A stretch of DNA of 64,000 nt from JACVRW01 sp963819115 (lineage in GTDB: Bacteria > Actinomycetota > Thermoleophilia > Solirubrobacterales > Thermoleophilaceae), in NCBI GenBank assembly GCA_963819115.1, contig CAWFUR010000011.1:1364001-1428000 (forward strand). Direction: 5' to 3'. The position numbers and the translations under genes were made by a program. Positions 24,572 to 34,011 of the stretch are shown here, piece after piece (position 1 is the stretch's first letter; each line of letters begins with the position of its first letter). Below the pieces are notes generated by a model. It was not told the origin of the DNA and searched no databases. It saw nothing but the letters and a program-made list of their open reading frames with translations.

Positions 24572-25210
24572 TCAAGTTGAGGTTGAGGGTGAATGGCCAT
24601 CACCGCGGGTCCAGCGCAATCCGGCTTGTACATATTGGATGGTCGCACCCAGGGTCATCACCAGCCCGATGTAGAGCAGGGCGTCCGACACCCAGGTCTC
24701 GGTGATGAACGAGAGCGCGAGGGCCGACATCACGGGCCAGACGGCCCAGCGGCCGAGCATGTTGATCTCGAGGTCGAAGCCGCGCTTCAGCGCGATGCGG
24801 GTGAGCACCAGCATGAACGCCTCCCGGATGGCCAGGGCGGCCAGGGCCCAGCGGGGCAGCAGCTCGAACTTCCAGGCCACCACGGCGCCGGCCAGCACCA
24901 GCAGACGGTCGGTCAGCGGATCGAGCAGGGCGCCAAGCCGGCTGTACTGCCCGGTGATGCGCGCCACCATGCCGTCGGCGTAGTCGCTCCAGGCGATCAC
25001 GGCGAAGAGGATCGTGGCCGTGGTGCTGCGCCCGTCGCCCGAATCGAGGGCCAGCACGAGGAACACCGGAATCAGGGCGATGCGCACGAAGCCGATCGCG
25101 TTCGGGATCGTCCACGGGTTGAGCGGTTGCTGGCGCCGCGTCTCGGGGGGCGGGCCGCCGGAGCGGTCGAGGCCCAGCAGGCGGCGCGTTGTCAGGGGAG
25201 CGCGCGCCAC
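24572..25210 (-). CDS. pgsA: CDP-diacylglycerol--glycerol-3-phosphate 3-phosphatidyltransferase type
   Basis: About 212 residues with CDP-alcohol phosphotransferase hallmarks: TIPNAIGFVRIALIPVFLVL opens TM1, and the catalytic motif reads SDYADGMVARITGQYSRLGA then LLDPLTDRL (DG-x2-AR-x8-G-x3-D-x3-D). Several membrane helices follow. PgsA makes phosphatidylglycerophosphate. The start is ambiguous: GTG 25210 overlaps proS by 19 bp, while CTG 25195 would give a tidy CTGA overlap with the proS stop; the next canonical start would delete part of TM1. Both readings imply coupling to proS. Confidence 0.85.
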   Translation of the reverse strand: MARAPLTTRRLLGLDRSGGPPPETRRQQPLNPWTIPNAIGFVRIALIPVFLVLALDSGDGRSTTATILFAVIAWSDYADGMVARITGQYSRLGALLDPLTDRLLVLAGAVVAWKFELLPRWALAALAIREAFMLVLTRIALKRGFDLEINMLGRWAVWPVMSALALSFITETWVSDALLYIGLVMTLGATIQYVQAGLRWTRGDGHSPSTST

Positions 25211-26889
25211 AGCTCCGCCACCGCGGCGGCGGCCCCCTCGAGCGGAACGCTGCTCTTCTCGCGTCCGCGCCGCACCTGCACCTCGAGCTCGCCGGACTCC
25301 ACGCTGCGCTTCCCCACGGTCAGGCGCAGCGGAGCACCCAGCAGCTCGGCGTCGGCGAACTTCTCCCCCGCGCTCGAGGTGCGGTCGTCGTAGAGCACGT
25401 CGAGCCCGGCTTCGCGCAGCTCGTCGTAAAGGCGGTCGGCCACGGTGCGGGCCTCCTCGCCCTCCTTGCCCAGGGTCACGAGCTCCACATCGAACGGGGC
25501 CACGTTGCGCGGCCACGAGATTCCGTGTTCATCGGCGCCCTGCTCGATCGCCGCCGCCACCACGCGCGCCGGCCCGATGCCGTAGGAGCCCATCCAGATC
25601 AGCTGCTCCTTGCCGTCCTCGTCCAGGTAGCGGGCCCCCAGGGGCTCCGCGAAGCGCGTGCCGAGCTTGAAGATGTTCCCCACCTCGATGGCAGGCTCTA
25701 TGCGGACCTTGCCGCCGTCCGGGGCCAGGTCCCCGGCCTCCACGCGCCGGACGTCGCCCCATGTGGGCTCGAAGTCACGGCCGGGCTCCACCCCGCGCAG
25801 GTGGACACCGGGCTCGTTGGCACCGGCCACCAGGCCCCGGAGGCCACGCAGGGCCTCGTCCGCCAGCACCTCGGTCGGTGCGCCCACGGGGCCGATGTAC
25901 CCGGGCGGCGCCGCGAAGAGGCTCTCCACCTCCTCCGCCTGTGCCGGGCGGAAGGGTGCTCCCAGGGTGTTCTGGAGCTTGATCTCGTTCACGCGGTGGT
26001 CGCCCCGCACCACCACCAGCACGGGCCCGCGGTCCTCAACCACCACGGGGAAGGCCTTGATCAGCGCGCCCGGGGGCACCCCCAGCATGGTCGTGACCTG
26101 ATCGATCGTGGTGGCCCCGGGGGTGTCCACCCGCTCGGGCGTGTCCAGGGGCTCGGGGAGCCCCTCGACGGGCTGGGCCTCGGCGCTCGCCACCTCCACG
26201 TTCGCCGCGTACCCGCCGTCGGAGAGCGCCACCTCGTTCTCACCTGCCGCGGACGGGGCCATGTACTCGTGCGCGCCAAAGCCGCCCATCATCCCCACGT
26301 CCGACTCCACCCGGTACCACTCGAGCCCGGAGCGGTCGAAGATGCGGTCGTAGGCGTGAACGTGCTGCTCGTACGACTGCTCCAGCCCCTCGCGGTCGCG
26401 GTCGAAGGAGTAGGCGTCCTTCATGATGAACTCGCGCGTGCGCAGCACTCCGGCGCGGGGGCGGGCTTCGTCCCGACCCTTGGTCTGGAAGTGGTAGAGC
26501 AGCTTCGGAAGGTCGCGGTACGAGCGCACGTCGCGGGCGACGTGGAAGGTCAGGTTCTCCTCGTGGGTCAGCGCCAGCACGAGCTCGGCGCCGCGGCGGT
26601 CCTGGAGCTTGAACACCTCGTCGATGTCGTAGCGGCCGCTGCGCTTCCACAACTCGGCCGGTTGGAGCACCGGCATGAGCATCTCGCCGGAGCCGATGGC
26701 GTCCATCTCCTCGCGGATGATCTGCTCGACCCTCCGGTGCGCCCGCCAGCCCGCGGGAAGCCAGGTCCAGAGCCCGGCGGACACCTGCCGCGCGAGCCCC
26801 GCCCGCACGGTCAGCTGGTGCGACACGGCCTCGGCGTCCGCCGGCGCCTCTTTGAGCGTGGGCAGGAAGTAGCGCGAGAGGCGGGTCAC
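25192..26889 (-). CDS. proS: Prolyl-tRNA synthetase (bacterial type with editing domain)
   Basis: 565 residues from GTG 26889, whose GTGA overlaps the preceding stop. Class II motifs: motif 1 region GLWTWLPAGWRAHRRVEQII, motif 2 PRAGVLRTREFIMKDAYSF near 143-161, motif 3 GSYGIGPARVVAAAIEQ. An insertion domain of about 150 residues (roughly 225-375) carries the Ala-editing pocket (TIDQVTTMLG, GDHRVNEIKL). Anticodon-binding domain at the C-terminus. Charges tRNA-Pro. Length matches the ProS-bacterial class. Confidence 0.96.
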   Translation of the reverse strand: MTRLSRYFLPTLKEAPADAEAVSHQLTVRAGLARQVSAGLWTWLPAGWRAHRRVEQIIREEMDAIGSGEMLMPVLQPAELWKRSGRYDIDEVFKLQDRRGAELVLALTHEENLTFHVARDVRSYRDLPKLLYHFQTKGRDEARPRAGVLRTREFIMKDAYSFDRDREGLEQSYEQHVHAYDRIFDRSGLEWYRVESDVGMMGGFGAHEYMAPSAAGENEVALSDGGYAANVEVASAEAQPVEGLPEPLDTPERVDTPGATTIDQVTTMLGVPPGALIKAFPVVVEDRGPVLVVVRGDHRVNEIKLQNTLGAPFRPAQAEEVESLFAAPPGYIGPVGAPTEVLADEALRGLRGLVAGANEPGVHLRGVEPGRDFEPTWGDVRRVEAGDLAPDGGKVRIEPAIEVGNIFKLGTRFAEPLGARYLDEDGKEQLIWMGSYGIGPARVVAAAIEQGADEHGISWPRNVAPFDVELVTLGKEGEEARTVADRLYDELREAGLDVLYDDRTSSAGEKFADAELLGAPLRLTVGKRSVESGELEVQVRRGREKSSVPLEGAAAAVAELWRALP

Positions 26890-27590
26890 GCGGGCGAGTC
26901 TATTGGCGCTCTGCGGAGCAGGCGGAGCAGCCTGAGGGCCGCTCCGGCCGGGTCGTGGGTGAGCTGCCGCCACGTGAAGCGGATCACGTCGTAGCCCTGT
27001 TCCGTGAGGTCGGCGTCGCGGCGGCGGTCGTGCTCGAACGCGCGGCGAGTTCCGTGCGCCCGGCGCCCGTCCACCTCCACCACCAGGCGGGCCCGGCGCC
27101 AGAGGAAGTCCACCTCGTGCCCGGGAAGGAGCACGTTCACCGCGGGCCGCGGGACGCCATGCTCGCGGCACACCTCGAGGAAGCGATCCTCGAGCGGCGA
27201 GCGCGTCCGCGTGGCGCCGGGATCATGGTGGCTGAGCACCAGCGCGAGTCGCCCGGCGCCGCGACGACCCGGATGCGCCCGCAGCCCCGCGCAGTCGAGC
27301 CGCAGGTACTCGGCCTCGTCGAGGGCGCGTTCGAGCGCGCGGAGCGTCAGGACGTCGGCGAGGTCGATCAGCGTGCGTGCCGGTGTGGTCACGGGAATGG
27401 CGTGGAGGGCGGTGATCTCGTTCGGTTCGAGCGCCATTCGGTGGACCTCCACGCCGCGCGGGGACGGGCGCCTTGTGGGCGGGACGCTCACCTCCACCCG
27501 CTCCCGGGCGGTTGGGCGGATCTCGTGGAGCGCGGCCGCGCTTCGGTGGCTCAGCGCCGCGCCGGGGCCACACGCGAGTACGGCCGCCAT
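26886..27590 (-). CDS. DUF559/Vsr-like nuclease-domain protein, N-terminally shortened
   Basis: 234 residues from ATG 27590. The C-terminus is a PD-(D/E)XK-like DUF559 domain: EVDFLWRRARLVVEVDGRRA gives the Asp and Glu-x-Asp, followed by FEHDRRRDADLTEQGYDVIR. The N-terminal half (AAVLACGPGAALSHRSAAAL) matches the middle of actinobacterial AbiEi-type proteins, which normally carry about 60-70 more residues including a winged helix before this point. Here the divergent GGDEF gene starts 78 bp away and leaves no room. It may be a degraded copy of such a protein. Overlaps proS by 4 bp. Confidence 0.75.
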   Translation of the reverse strand: MAAVLACGPGAALSHRSAAALHEIRPTARERVEVSVPPTRRPSPRGVEVHRMALEPNEITALHAIPVTTPARTLIDLADVLTLRALERALDEAEYLRLDCAGLRAHPGRRGAGRLALVLSHHDPGATRTRSPLEDRFLEVCREHGVPRPAVNVLLPGHEVDFLWRRARLVVEVDGRRAHGTRRAFEHDRRRDADLTEQGYDVIRFTWRQLTHDPAGAALRLLRLLRRAPIDSPA

Positions 27591-27667
27591 GTTAAGTCGC
27601 CAAACCCCCCGGCCGCCCCCCGCTCCGGAGCCTCAATCCCGCGCCGGAACTGGCCGATACAACAGAT

Positions 27668-29659
27668 GTGGAGGCGAATCTGCGGATTTCCCGTTCCCTG
27701 AAGGCCTTCTGGGCCGTGGCCGCGGTGGGCTGTGTCGCTCTCCTGCTGTCCACCGGCGCCGATGTGGGCCCAGGCTGGCTGTTCGACTGGCTCTACATCG
27801 GCCTGATGGTGATGGCGGCCGTCTCGTGCTTCTGGCGCGCCGCCACGGTGCGGGCCGAACGGCTGGCCTGGACGGTCATGGGCGCCGGGCTGCTCTCGTG
27901 GACGTTCGGCGAGCTCTGCTGGACACTCGCGTTCAACAACTTCGACACCGTTCCCGTGCCCTCGGTGGCCGACGCCGGCTATCTCCTCTACTACCCGGCG
28001 GCCTTCGTGACCCTGGTCCTGCTCTTCCGCGAGCGGGTGAAGGAGTTCCGCACGAGCCACTGGCTGGACGGTGCCATCGCGGCGCTGGCGGTGGCCTCGC
28101 TGGCCGCGGCCATCGCGTTCCGCCCGATCGTGGAGGCCACCACGGGAGACGCGGCGGCCATCGCCGTGAACCTCGCCTATCCGCTCGGCGACCTGCTGCT
28201 GCTGAGCATCGTGGTCGCGATCTTCGGCCTCTCCGGCTGGCGCCCTGGCCGCGCCTGGCTGTTCCTCGGGGCCGGGCTGGCGCTGAGCGCCGGGGCGGAC
28301 GGCCTCTACCTGCTCCAGTCGGCCACGGGTTCCTATGCGGAGGGAGGGCTGCTCGACGCCGCCTGGCCCATCGCCACGCTCCTCGTGGGCCTGGCCGCCT
28401 GGCAGCCCGCGCCACGCCGGGCCAAGGTCCGGCTCGAGGGCGGCCGGGTGATCGCGATCCCGTTCGCCTGCGGGCTGATCGCCATCGGCCTCGAGTCCTG
28501 GGACCACTTCCACAAGATCAGCGACGCCGGTCTCATCCTGGCCACGGGAACGCTGGTGGCCGTCGTGCTCCGCATGGCGCTCGTGTTCGCGGAGAACCAG
28601 GAAATGCTCACCAAGAGCCGTGACGAGGCGCGCACGGACGCGCTCACCGGGCTTCGCAACCGCCGCAGCCTCATGGGCGACCTCGAGGCCGAGCTCGAGC
28701 GAGCCACGCTCGAGGCGCCCGCCGCGCTGATCCTCTTCGACCTCGACGGCTTCAAGGAGTACAACGACGCCTTCGGCCACCCGGCCGGTGACGGCCTCCT
28801 GGCCCGCCTGGGCGAGCGCCTTGAGGACGCTGTCCGGGGCGTCGGGCGGGCCTACCGCCTCGGCGGCGACGAGTTCTGCGTGCTCGCGCGCCCCGGTGCC
28901 GCCGGCGCCGAGGCGGTGGTGGCCGCCGCCCTCTCCGCCCTGGGGGACAAGGGCGAGGGCTTCGAGATCACCGCCTCGCACGGTGTGGCGCTGCTGCCGC
29001 AGGAGGCCGAGACCGCCGAGGACACGCTTCAGCTCGCCGACAGGCGCATGTACGCCCGCAAGGGCGGTCGCCGCATGTCGGCAGGACGCCAGACCCGCGA
29101 CGTCCTCCTGAGCACCCTCTCGGAGCGCCAGCCCGACCTCTACCACCACCTCCGCGACGTGGCTGGTCTGGCCATCGCCGTGGCCCGTGAGCTCGACGTG
29201 AGCCCCGAGGATCTGGACGAGGTGGCCCGCGCGGCCGAGCTCCACGACATCGGCAAGATCGCCATCCCGGACGTGATCCTGAACAAGCCCTCCCCCCTGA
29301 CACCCGAGGAATGGGCCTTCATGCGCCGCCACACGATCATCGGGGAGCGCATCCTCATGGCCGCTCCGGCCCTCCGGCCCGTGGCCCGTCTCGTGCGCTC
29401 GAGCCACGAGCGCTGGGACGGCAACGGCTATCCGGACGGGCTGGGCGGCGACGACATCCCGCTGGGGGCGCGTGTGGTCGCAGTCTGCGACGCCTTCGAC
29501 GCGATGATCACCGACCGCTCCTACCGCCCGGCGATCACTCCCGACGAGGCCCGGGAGGAGCTCCGCCGCTGCGCGGGCACGCAGTTCGACCCAGGCGTGG
29601 TGGACGCGTTCTGCCGTGCGAGCGTCTTGGAGCCGGAGGGCGCGCCTACGCCCGTGTGA
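27668..29659 (+). CDS. Membrane GGDEF / HD-GYP dual-domain c-di-GMP enzyme
   Basis: 663 residues from GTG 27668. Residues 1-305 contain about nine membrane helices, an MASE-like sensor. A GGDEF domain follows at about 320-455 with RTDALTGLRNRRSL and an intact active motif RLGGDEFCVLA near 397. The HD-GYP phosphodiesterase domain at about 475-640 has HDIGK near 527 and ERWDGNGYPDGL near 580. Synthesis and breakdown of c-di-GMP are therefore encoded in one chain, and which dominates cannot be read from sequence. It overlaps the convergent ispG gene by 14 bp. The RsiG-like protein at 24254 is a plausible downstream effector. Confidence 0.92.
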   Translation: MEANLRISRSLKAFWAVAAVGCVALLLSTGADVGPGWLFDWLYIGLMVMAAVSCFWRAATVRAERLAWTVMGAGLLSWTFGELCWTLAFNNFDTVPVPSVADAGYLLYYPAAFVTLVLLFRERVKEFRTSHWLDGAIAALAVASLAAAIAFRPIVEATTGDAAAIAVNLAYPLGDLLLLSIVVAIFGLSGWRPGRAWLFLGAGLALSAGADGLYLLQSATGSYAEGGLLDAAWPIATLLVGLAAWQPAPRRAKVRLEGGRVIAIPFACGLIAIGLESWDHFHKISDAGLILATGTLVAVVLRMALVFAENQEMLTKSRDEARTDALTGLRNRRSLMGDLEAELERATLEAPAALILFDLDGFKEYNDAFGHPAGDGLLARLGERLEDAVRGVGRAYRLGGDEFCVLARPGAAGAEAVVAAALSALGDKGEGFEITASHGVALLPQEAETAEDTLQLADRRMYARKGGRRMSAGRQTRDVLLSTLSERQPDLYHHLRDVAGLAIAVARELDVSPEDLDEVARAAELHDIGKIAIPDVILNKPSPLTPEEWAFMRRHTIIGERILMAAPALRPVARLVRSSHERWDGNGYPDGLGGDDIPLGARVVAVCDAFDAMITDRSYRPAITPDEAREELRRCAGTQFDPGVVDAFCRASVLEPEGAPTPV

Positions 29660-30941
29660 AGCGGCGCCCGTCGGTGGGCGACTCGTCTTCGCCGAGCACC
29701 TTCCGGGTCTTGCCGTTGCCGCCGGCCATCGGCAGCTCGGTGCCACCGGACAGCACTTCCCCGGCGGCCGCGGCAGCCTCCATCGCGGCCAGCCGCTCCG
29801 GCGTGAGCTCGCCGGCGTTCTCCTCCTCGATCTTCTCGAGCCACTCGGCCCCCTCGGCGGCCTTCTGCTCGTCCACCACCACGGAGCCGGCGGCGCGCGA
29901 CTTGTCGATCTCGGCGAAGAGGGCGTCCACCAGCAGGTCCTGAGGCACCTTCCGGAGCGGCTTCCCGTGGGCGAAGATCAGGCCCTCGTTCTTGGCGCCG
30001 GTGATGCCGAAGTCCGCGTGTGACGCCTCGCCGATGCCGTTCACGGCACATCCGAGCACCGCCACCTCGATCGGATCGTCGTAGGCCCGCAGGCGCTCCT
30101 CGATCTCCACGACAACGGTGTCCATGTCGAACTGGAGGCGCCCGCAGGTGGGGCAGGCGATGAGCACCGGGCCGCGCTCGCGCAGCTTCAGCGCCTTGAG
30201 CACCTCCCAGGCCACCTTCACCTCCTCCTCCGCATGGAAGGTGGAGAGCGAGATGCGGATCGTGTCCCCGATGTTGTCGGCCAGCAGCGTGCCGAGGCCC
30301 ACCGCGGACTTGAGCGAGCCGGTCCACTTGGTGCCCGCCTCGGTGATGCCGAGGTGGAGCGGATAGTCGATGCGCTGGGAGAGCAGGCGGTTGGCCGCGA
30401 TCGTGTTGGGCACGCTGGTGGACTTGATCGAGACCTTGAAGTCCTCGAAGTCGAGTCGCTCCATCAGCTGCACGTACTCCTCCGCGGCCGACACGAGCGC
30501 CTCGACCGGCTCAGAGCGCTCCAGCTCGTGCAGGTGCTTTGGGAGCGACCCGGAGTTCACCCCCACGCGCAGGGGCACCTTGGCGGCGCGCGCCCGGTCC
30601 ACCACCTCGCGGGTCTTCTCGTGGCCGCCGATGTTGCCCGGGTTGATGCGGACGCAGTGGGCGCCGGCGTCGATGGCCTTGAGAGCGAGGGTGTGGTTGA
30701 AGTGGATGTCCGCGATCACCGGGATCGGGGACTCGCGCACGATCCTCCGGAGCGCCTCCACGTCCTGGTCGCGCGGGACCGCACAGCGCACCAGGTCCGC
30801 GCCCGCGTCCGCGATGGCGTGGATCTGCCTCATGGTCGCGTCGTAGTCCGCGGTCTCGGTCTTCGTCATCGACTGGACCGCAACCGGCGCTCCGCCGCCG
30901 ATCTTGACCCCGCCCACGTCGATCTGGCGCCTGGAAGCCAC
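29646..30941 (-). CDS. ispG: 4-hydroxy-3-methylbut-2-enyl-diphosphate synthase
   Basis: 431 residues. TIM-barrel start VAVQSMTKTETADYDAT, then VIADIHFNHTLAL and RINPGNIG. The 4Fe-4S ligands are in CPTCGRLQFD (Cys263, Cys266) and VLGCAVNGIGEASHADFG. The last 60 residues after the cluster domain (from about 370) are a charged Glu/Ala/Gly-rich tail beyond the usual end. This is the penultimate MEP-pathway step; dxr is encoded at 34008 and uppS at 36005 on the same strand. A dispersed repeat copy lies 42 bp upstream of its start. Confidence 0.96.
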   Translation of the reverse strand: MASRRQIDVGGVKIGGGAPVAVQSMTKTETADYDATMRQIHAIADAGADLVRCAVPRDQDVEALRRIVRESPIPVIADIHFNHTLALKAIDAGAHCVRINPGNIGGHEKTREVVDRARAAKVPLRVGVNSGSLPKHLHELERSEPVEALVSAAEEYVQLMERLDFEDFKVSIKSTSVPNTIAANRLLSQRIDYPLHLGITEAGTKWTGSLKSAVGLGTLLADNIGDTIRISLSTFHAEEEVKVAWEVLKALKLRERGPVLIACPTCGRLQFDMDTVVVEIEERLRAYDDPIEVAVLGCAVNGIGEASHADFGITGAKNEGLIFAHGKPLRKVPQDLLVDALFAEIDKSRAAGSVVVDEQKAAEGAEWLEKIEEENAGELTPERLAAMEAAAAAGEVLSGGTELPMAGGNGKTRKVLGEDESPTDGRRFTRA

Positions 30942-30983
30942 GCCCTAAGGGTATCTGCCCTCGCCCGAAATCCCGGGCGCTAG

Positions 30984-31031
30984 GGGAGGAGCGCGGGCCC
31001 GATCGGTGATCGGGCTGAGCACCGGACCATG
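30984..31031 (+). repeat. Dispersed palindromic repeat, copy 3
   Basis: 48 bp. GGGAGGAGCGCGG, then stem GCCCGATC / GATCGGGC with loop GGT, one extra T, then GAGCACCGGACCATG. Lies between the fadD 3' end (31035) and the ispG start (30941), both on the minus strand, in the same orientation as copy 1. Confidence 0.9.
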
Positions 31032-31034
31032 CTT

Positions 31035-32837
31035 TTACTTCGCGTACAGGGCGTCGATCTCCGCCGCGTACTTGGCCGAGATCGGCTTGCGCTTCAGCTT
31101 CATGGTCGGCGTCAGCTCCTCGCCGCCCGGCTCCCATTCCACCGGGAGCACACGGAACTTCTTGATCTGCTCGACCCGGGCCATGTTCTCGTTGGCCGCG
31201 TCGACCCCGCGCCCGACCTCGGCCAGCACCGCCTCCTCTGTGGCCAGGCTCTCCATGGACGCGTCCGCGATGCCGTGCTGCTGGGCGAACGCCGGGGCCA
31301 CGTCGGGATCCAGGGTGATGAGTGCCACGTTGAAGGGCCGCATGTCGCCGACGGCGATGGCCTGCCCGATCAGCGGACTGCCGGCCTTCAGCTTGGCCTC
31401 GATGTTGGCCGGAGACATGTTCTTGCCGGCCGCGTTGATGATCAGCTCCTTCTTGCGGTCGACGATCTTCAGGTAGCCATCCTCGTCGAACTCGCCAATG
31501 TCCCCTGTGTGGAGGAAGCCGTGCTTGTCGATGGCCTCGCTGGTCTGATCGGGCTGGTTGCGGTACCCGGCCATCACCACGGGGCCTCTGATCAGCACCT
31601 CGCCGTCCTCGGCCAGGACGATCTCCGCCCCGGGCGCCGGCGGGCCCACCGTGCCGATCTTGATCTTGTCCGGCGGGTTGCAGCAGCCGTATCCGCAGGT
31701 CTCGGACATCCCCCACAGCTCGGCCAGCGGCACGCCGATGGCGTGGAAGAACTCGATCACCTCGCGGGGTGTGGGCGCCGCGCCCACGTTCACCGACTCC
31801 ACCTGGTCGAGGCCGAGGGTGGACCGGATCTTCGACAGCACGAGCTCGTCCGCCTTCGCGTGCTCCTCCAGCAGGTCCGCGGGCACCTCCTCACCGGCCT
31901 GGTCGAGCTTCACCTTGCGCAGCCCGACGCCCAGCGCCCACTCGGTGGCCTGCTTCCGGGCCGGATCCTGCTCGGCCGCGATGCCGGCCTCGATGGCCGC
32001 CTTCAGCTTCTCCCAGATGCGCGGCACGGCGAAGAACCAGCTCGGGTGCACCGCCGGCAGATAGGCCACGACCTGGCGCGGGTCTGCGCAGCAGGTGGTG
32101 GTGAAGCCGAGCACCATCGGGAGGTAGTGGCTGCACGCGCGCTCGGCGATGTGCGCCATCGGAAGCCAGGAGATCACCCGCCCGTCGTCCGGGAACTCGA
32201 TCACCTCGTCGTAGCCGCGGACGGCCGACAGCAGGTTCTCGTGGGTGAGCTGCACACCCTTGGGCGGCCCGGTGGTGCCCGAGGTGTAGATCAGCGTGAG
32301 CAGGTCGTCGGGGGCCACCGCCCGCCAGGCGGCCTCGAAGTCGAAGCCCGGGTCCGCCGCGGCCTCCACGTCGGCGATGGTGAGCGAGCCGTCCTCGCCC
32401 TCGCCGTCGATCACCACGAGGTGCTCCACGCCGTCGAGGCCGCCCACCTGGTCAAGGAAGGCCTTCTCGGTGATCACGATGCGCGTGTCCGCGTCGTGTA
32501 CCTGGTACTGGATCTGCTCGCGGGCGTAGGTGTTGTAGATCGAGAACGGCGTGGCGCCGGCGTGCAGGGCGGCGCCGTCGAACCAGTGGAACTCCGGCCG
32601 GTTGGTGAGCATCAGCCCGAGCGTGGAGCCCCGTTTGAGTCCCAGCCCGGACAGGCCCGCGGTGAGTGCCTTGACGCGCTCGCCGTACTCGCCCCACGTC
32701 ATCGTCACCTCGTCGTCCTTGAGGCGCAGGGCGGGTCGGTCGGGATGCGCCTTGACCGTGAGCTGGAAGGCCTCCGCCATGGTGGAGGCGTCAAGGCCGG
32801 CCGGACGTCCGGTCCGCCGTTCGGCAGTGATGCTCAT
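31035..32837 (-). CDS. Long-chain fatty-acid--CoA ligase (FadD15-like)
   Basis: 600 residues from ATG 32837, with GGAGGGGGAG just upstream. Adenylate-forming family motifs: P-loop-like LIYTSGTTGPPKGVQLTHEN near 188-207, WGMSETCG, TGDIGEFDEDGYLKIVDRKK and the C-terminal Lys in GKNMSPANIEAKLK. It has the length and order of the actinobacterial FadD15/long-chain group. It activates fatty acids as acyl-CoA for beta-oxidation or for lipid synthesis, and could feed the WS/DGAT at 12906. Dispersed repeats lie on both sides of the gene. Confidence 0.92.
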   Translation of the reverse strand: MSITAERRTGRPAGLDASTMAEAFQLTVKAHPDRPALRLKDDEVTMTWGEYGERVKALTAGLSGLGLKRGSTLGLMLTNRPEFHWFDGAALHAGATPFSIYNTYAREQIQYQVHDADTRIVITEKAFLDQVGGLDGVEHLVVIDGEGEDGSLTIADVEAAADPGFDFEAAWRAVAPDDLLTLIYTSGTTGPPKGVQLTHENLLSAVRGYDEVIEFPDDGRVISWLPMAHIAERACSHYLPMVLGFTTTCCADPRQVVAYLPAVHPSWFFAVPRIWEKLKAAIEAGIAAEQDPARKQATEWALGVGLRKVKLDQAGEEVPADLLEEHAKADELVLSKIRSTLGLDQVESVNVGAAPTPREVIEFFHAIGVPLAELWGMSETCGYGCCNPPDKIKIGTVGPPAPGAEIVLAEDGEVLIRGPVVMAGYRNQPDQTSEAIDKHGFLHTGDIGEFDEDGYLKIVDRKKELIINAAGKNMSPANIEAKLKAGSPLIGQAIAVGDMRPFNVALITLDPDVAPAFAQQHGIADASMESLATEEAVLAEVGRGVDAANENMARVEQIKKFRVLPVEWEPGGEELTPTMKLKRKPISAKYAAEIDALYAK

Positions 32838-32863
32838 CGGTGCTCCCCCTCCGGTGACGAATT

Positions 32864-32909
32864 CGTGGTCCGGTGCTCGCCCGGCCAATGCCCGGGCTCC
32901 GCTCCTCCT
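32864..32909 (-). repeat. Dispersed palindromic repeat, copy 4 (variant stem)
   Basis: 46 bp, read on the minus strand as AGGAGGAGCGGA, stem GCCCGGGC / GGCCGGGC with loop ATT, then GAGCACCGGACCACG. Flanks match the other copies, but the stem has changed from GCCCGATC to GCCCGGGC with a partly compensating change in the opposite arm. Located between the rseP stop and the fadD start. Confidence 0.85.
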
Positions 32910-32931
32910 AACGCGCCTACGCGGCGCCAGC

Positions 32932-34011
32932 CTACCGGACCTGGAAGCCCTCGCCGGACAGTCGCCCGATGTCATTCGAGAGGCCGATCAGGAAGATCAG
33001 GATCACGAGCATGAAGCCCACCACGCCCGCGCGCTCCATGACGCTGAAGGGCACCGGCTTGCGCCTCACCTTCTCCACGATCGCCCAGAAGATGTGGCCG
33101 CCGTCGAGGGGCAGGAACGGGAACAGGTTCACGATCGCCAGCGACAGCGAGATGATGGCCAGGATCCCCACCACGTCGGCCAGGTCGGTCACGATCGTCT
33201 GGCGCGTGTACTCGTAGGAGCCGACGACCCCGGAGATCTCCTTCCGCTGCTCCGGATTGATCAGGCGGGCGGGAAGCTCGAAGGTGGCCTTCGTGATGAA
33301 CCAGAACTGGTCCACGGTGAGGTCGGTCGCCTTGCCGAAGGACAGGTTCTCGCGCGGTCCCGCCGCATAGGCGAACCCGAGCCGCGTGCGCTTCGCCGCG
33401 GGGTCGTAGACGGGGGTGATCCGCACCGTCTCCCGGTGACCGTCGCGCGCGATCAGCAACGTGGTTGGGGTGGCTGCGCGGCAGCCCTTCGTCGGCGGCG
33501 TGACCGCGCACTTGTGCGATGCCACGCGCCTCGAGAGCGCCACGTAGTCGCCCCGCTTCCCGTCCACCGCGATCAGCCGGTCGCCCTTGTGCAGCACCCC
33601 CGCCGCCGGCAGGTTCTTCTCGATCGCGCCCACCTCGCTGGTGGCCGTGGTGCGGCCGATCGCGAAGAAGAACACGAACAGCAGGATGAAGGCCACCACG
33701 ACGTTCACGGCGGGGCCTGCGGCGATCACCGTGATGCGCTTCCACACCGGTTGCGAGTAATAGGCCCGGGTGCGAACCTCGTCCGGGAGGTCCTCGTCCG
33801 GGTTCATCCCGCTGATCTTCACGTAGCCCCCCGCGGGGATCGAGCCGAGCGCGTACTCGGTCTCTCCGATCTTCTTCTTGAGGAGCAGCGGCGGGAAGAA
33901 GAGCGAGAAGCGTTCCACGCGCATGCCCACCGCCTTGGCGGCGGTGAAGTGGCCCAGCTCGTGCAGGATCACCAGCATGGCGAAGCCGAGGAAGGCGAAG
34001 ATCCAGCTCAC
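32932..34011 (-). CDS. rseP: Site-2 protease (M50), RseP/Rip1 type
   Basis: 359 residues. Zinc motif HELGH near residue 18-22 in TM1 and LDGGH near residue 300 in a later TM, the two halves of the intramembrane active site. GGYVKISGMNPDE is the membrane re-entrant loop; a PDZ domain spans about 125-220. RseP cleaves anti-sigma factors within the membrane during envelope stress. GTGA overlap with the dxr stop; the dxr-rseP order is widely conserved. Confidence 0.94.
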   Translation of the reverse strand: MSWIFAFLGFAMLVILHELGHFTAAKAVGMRVERFSLFFPPLLLKKKIGETEYALGSIPAGGYVKISGMNPDEDLPDEVRTRAYYSQPVWKRITVIAAGPAVNVVVAFILLFVFFFAIGRTTATSEVGAIEKNLPAAGVLHKGDRLIAVDGKRGDYVALSRRVASHKCAVTPPTKGCRAATPTTLLIARDGHRETVRITPVYDPAAKRTRLGFAYAAGPRENLSFGKATDLTVDQFWFITKATFELPARLINPEQRKEISGVVGSYEYTRQTIVTDLADVVGILAIISLSLAIVNLFPFLPLDGGHIFWAIVEKVRRKPVPFSVMERAGVVGFMLVILIFLIGLSNDIGRLSGEGFQVR

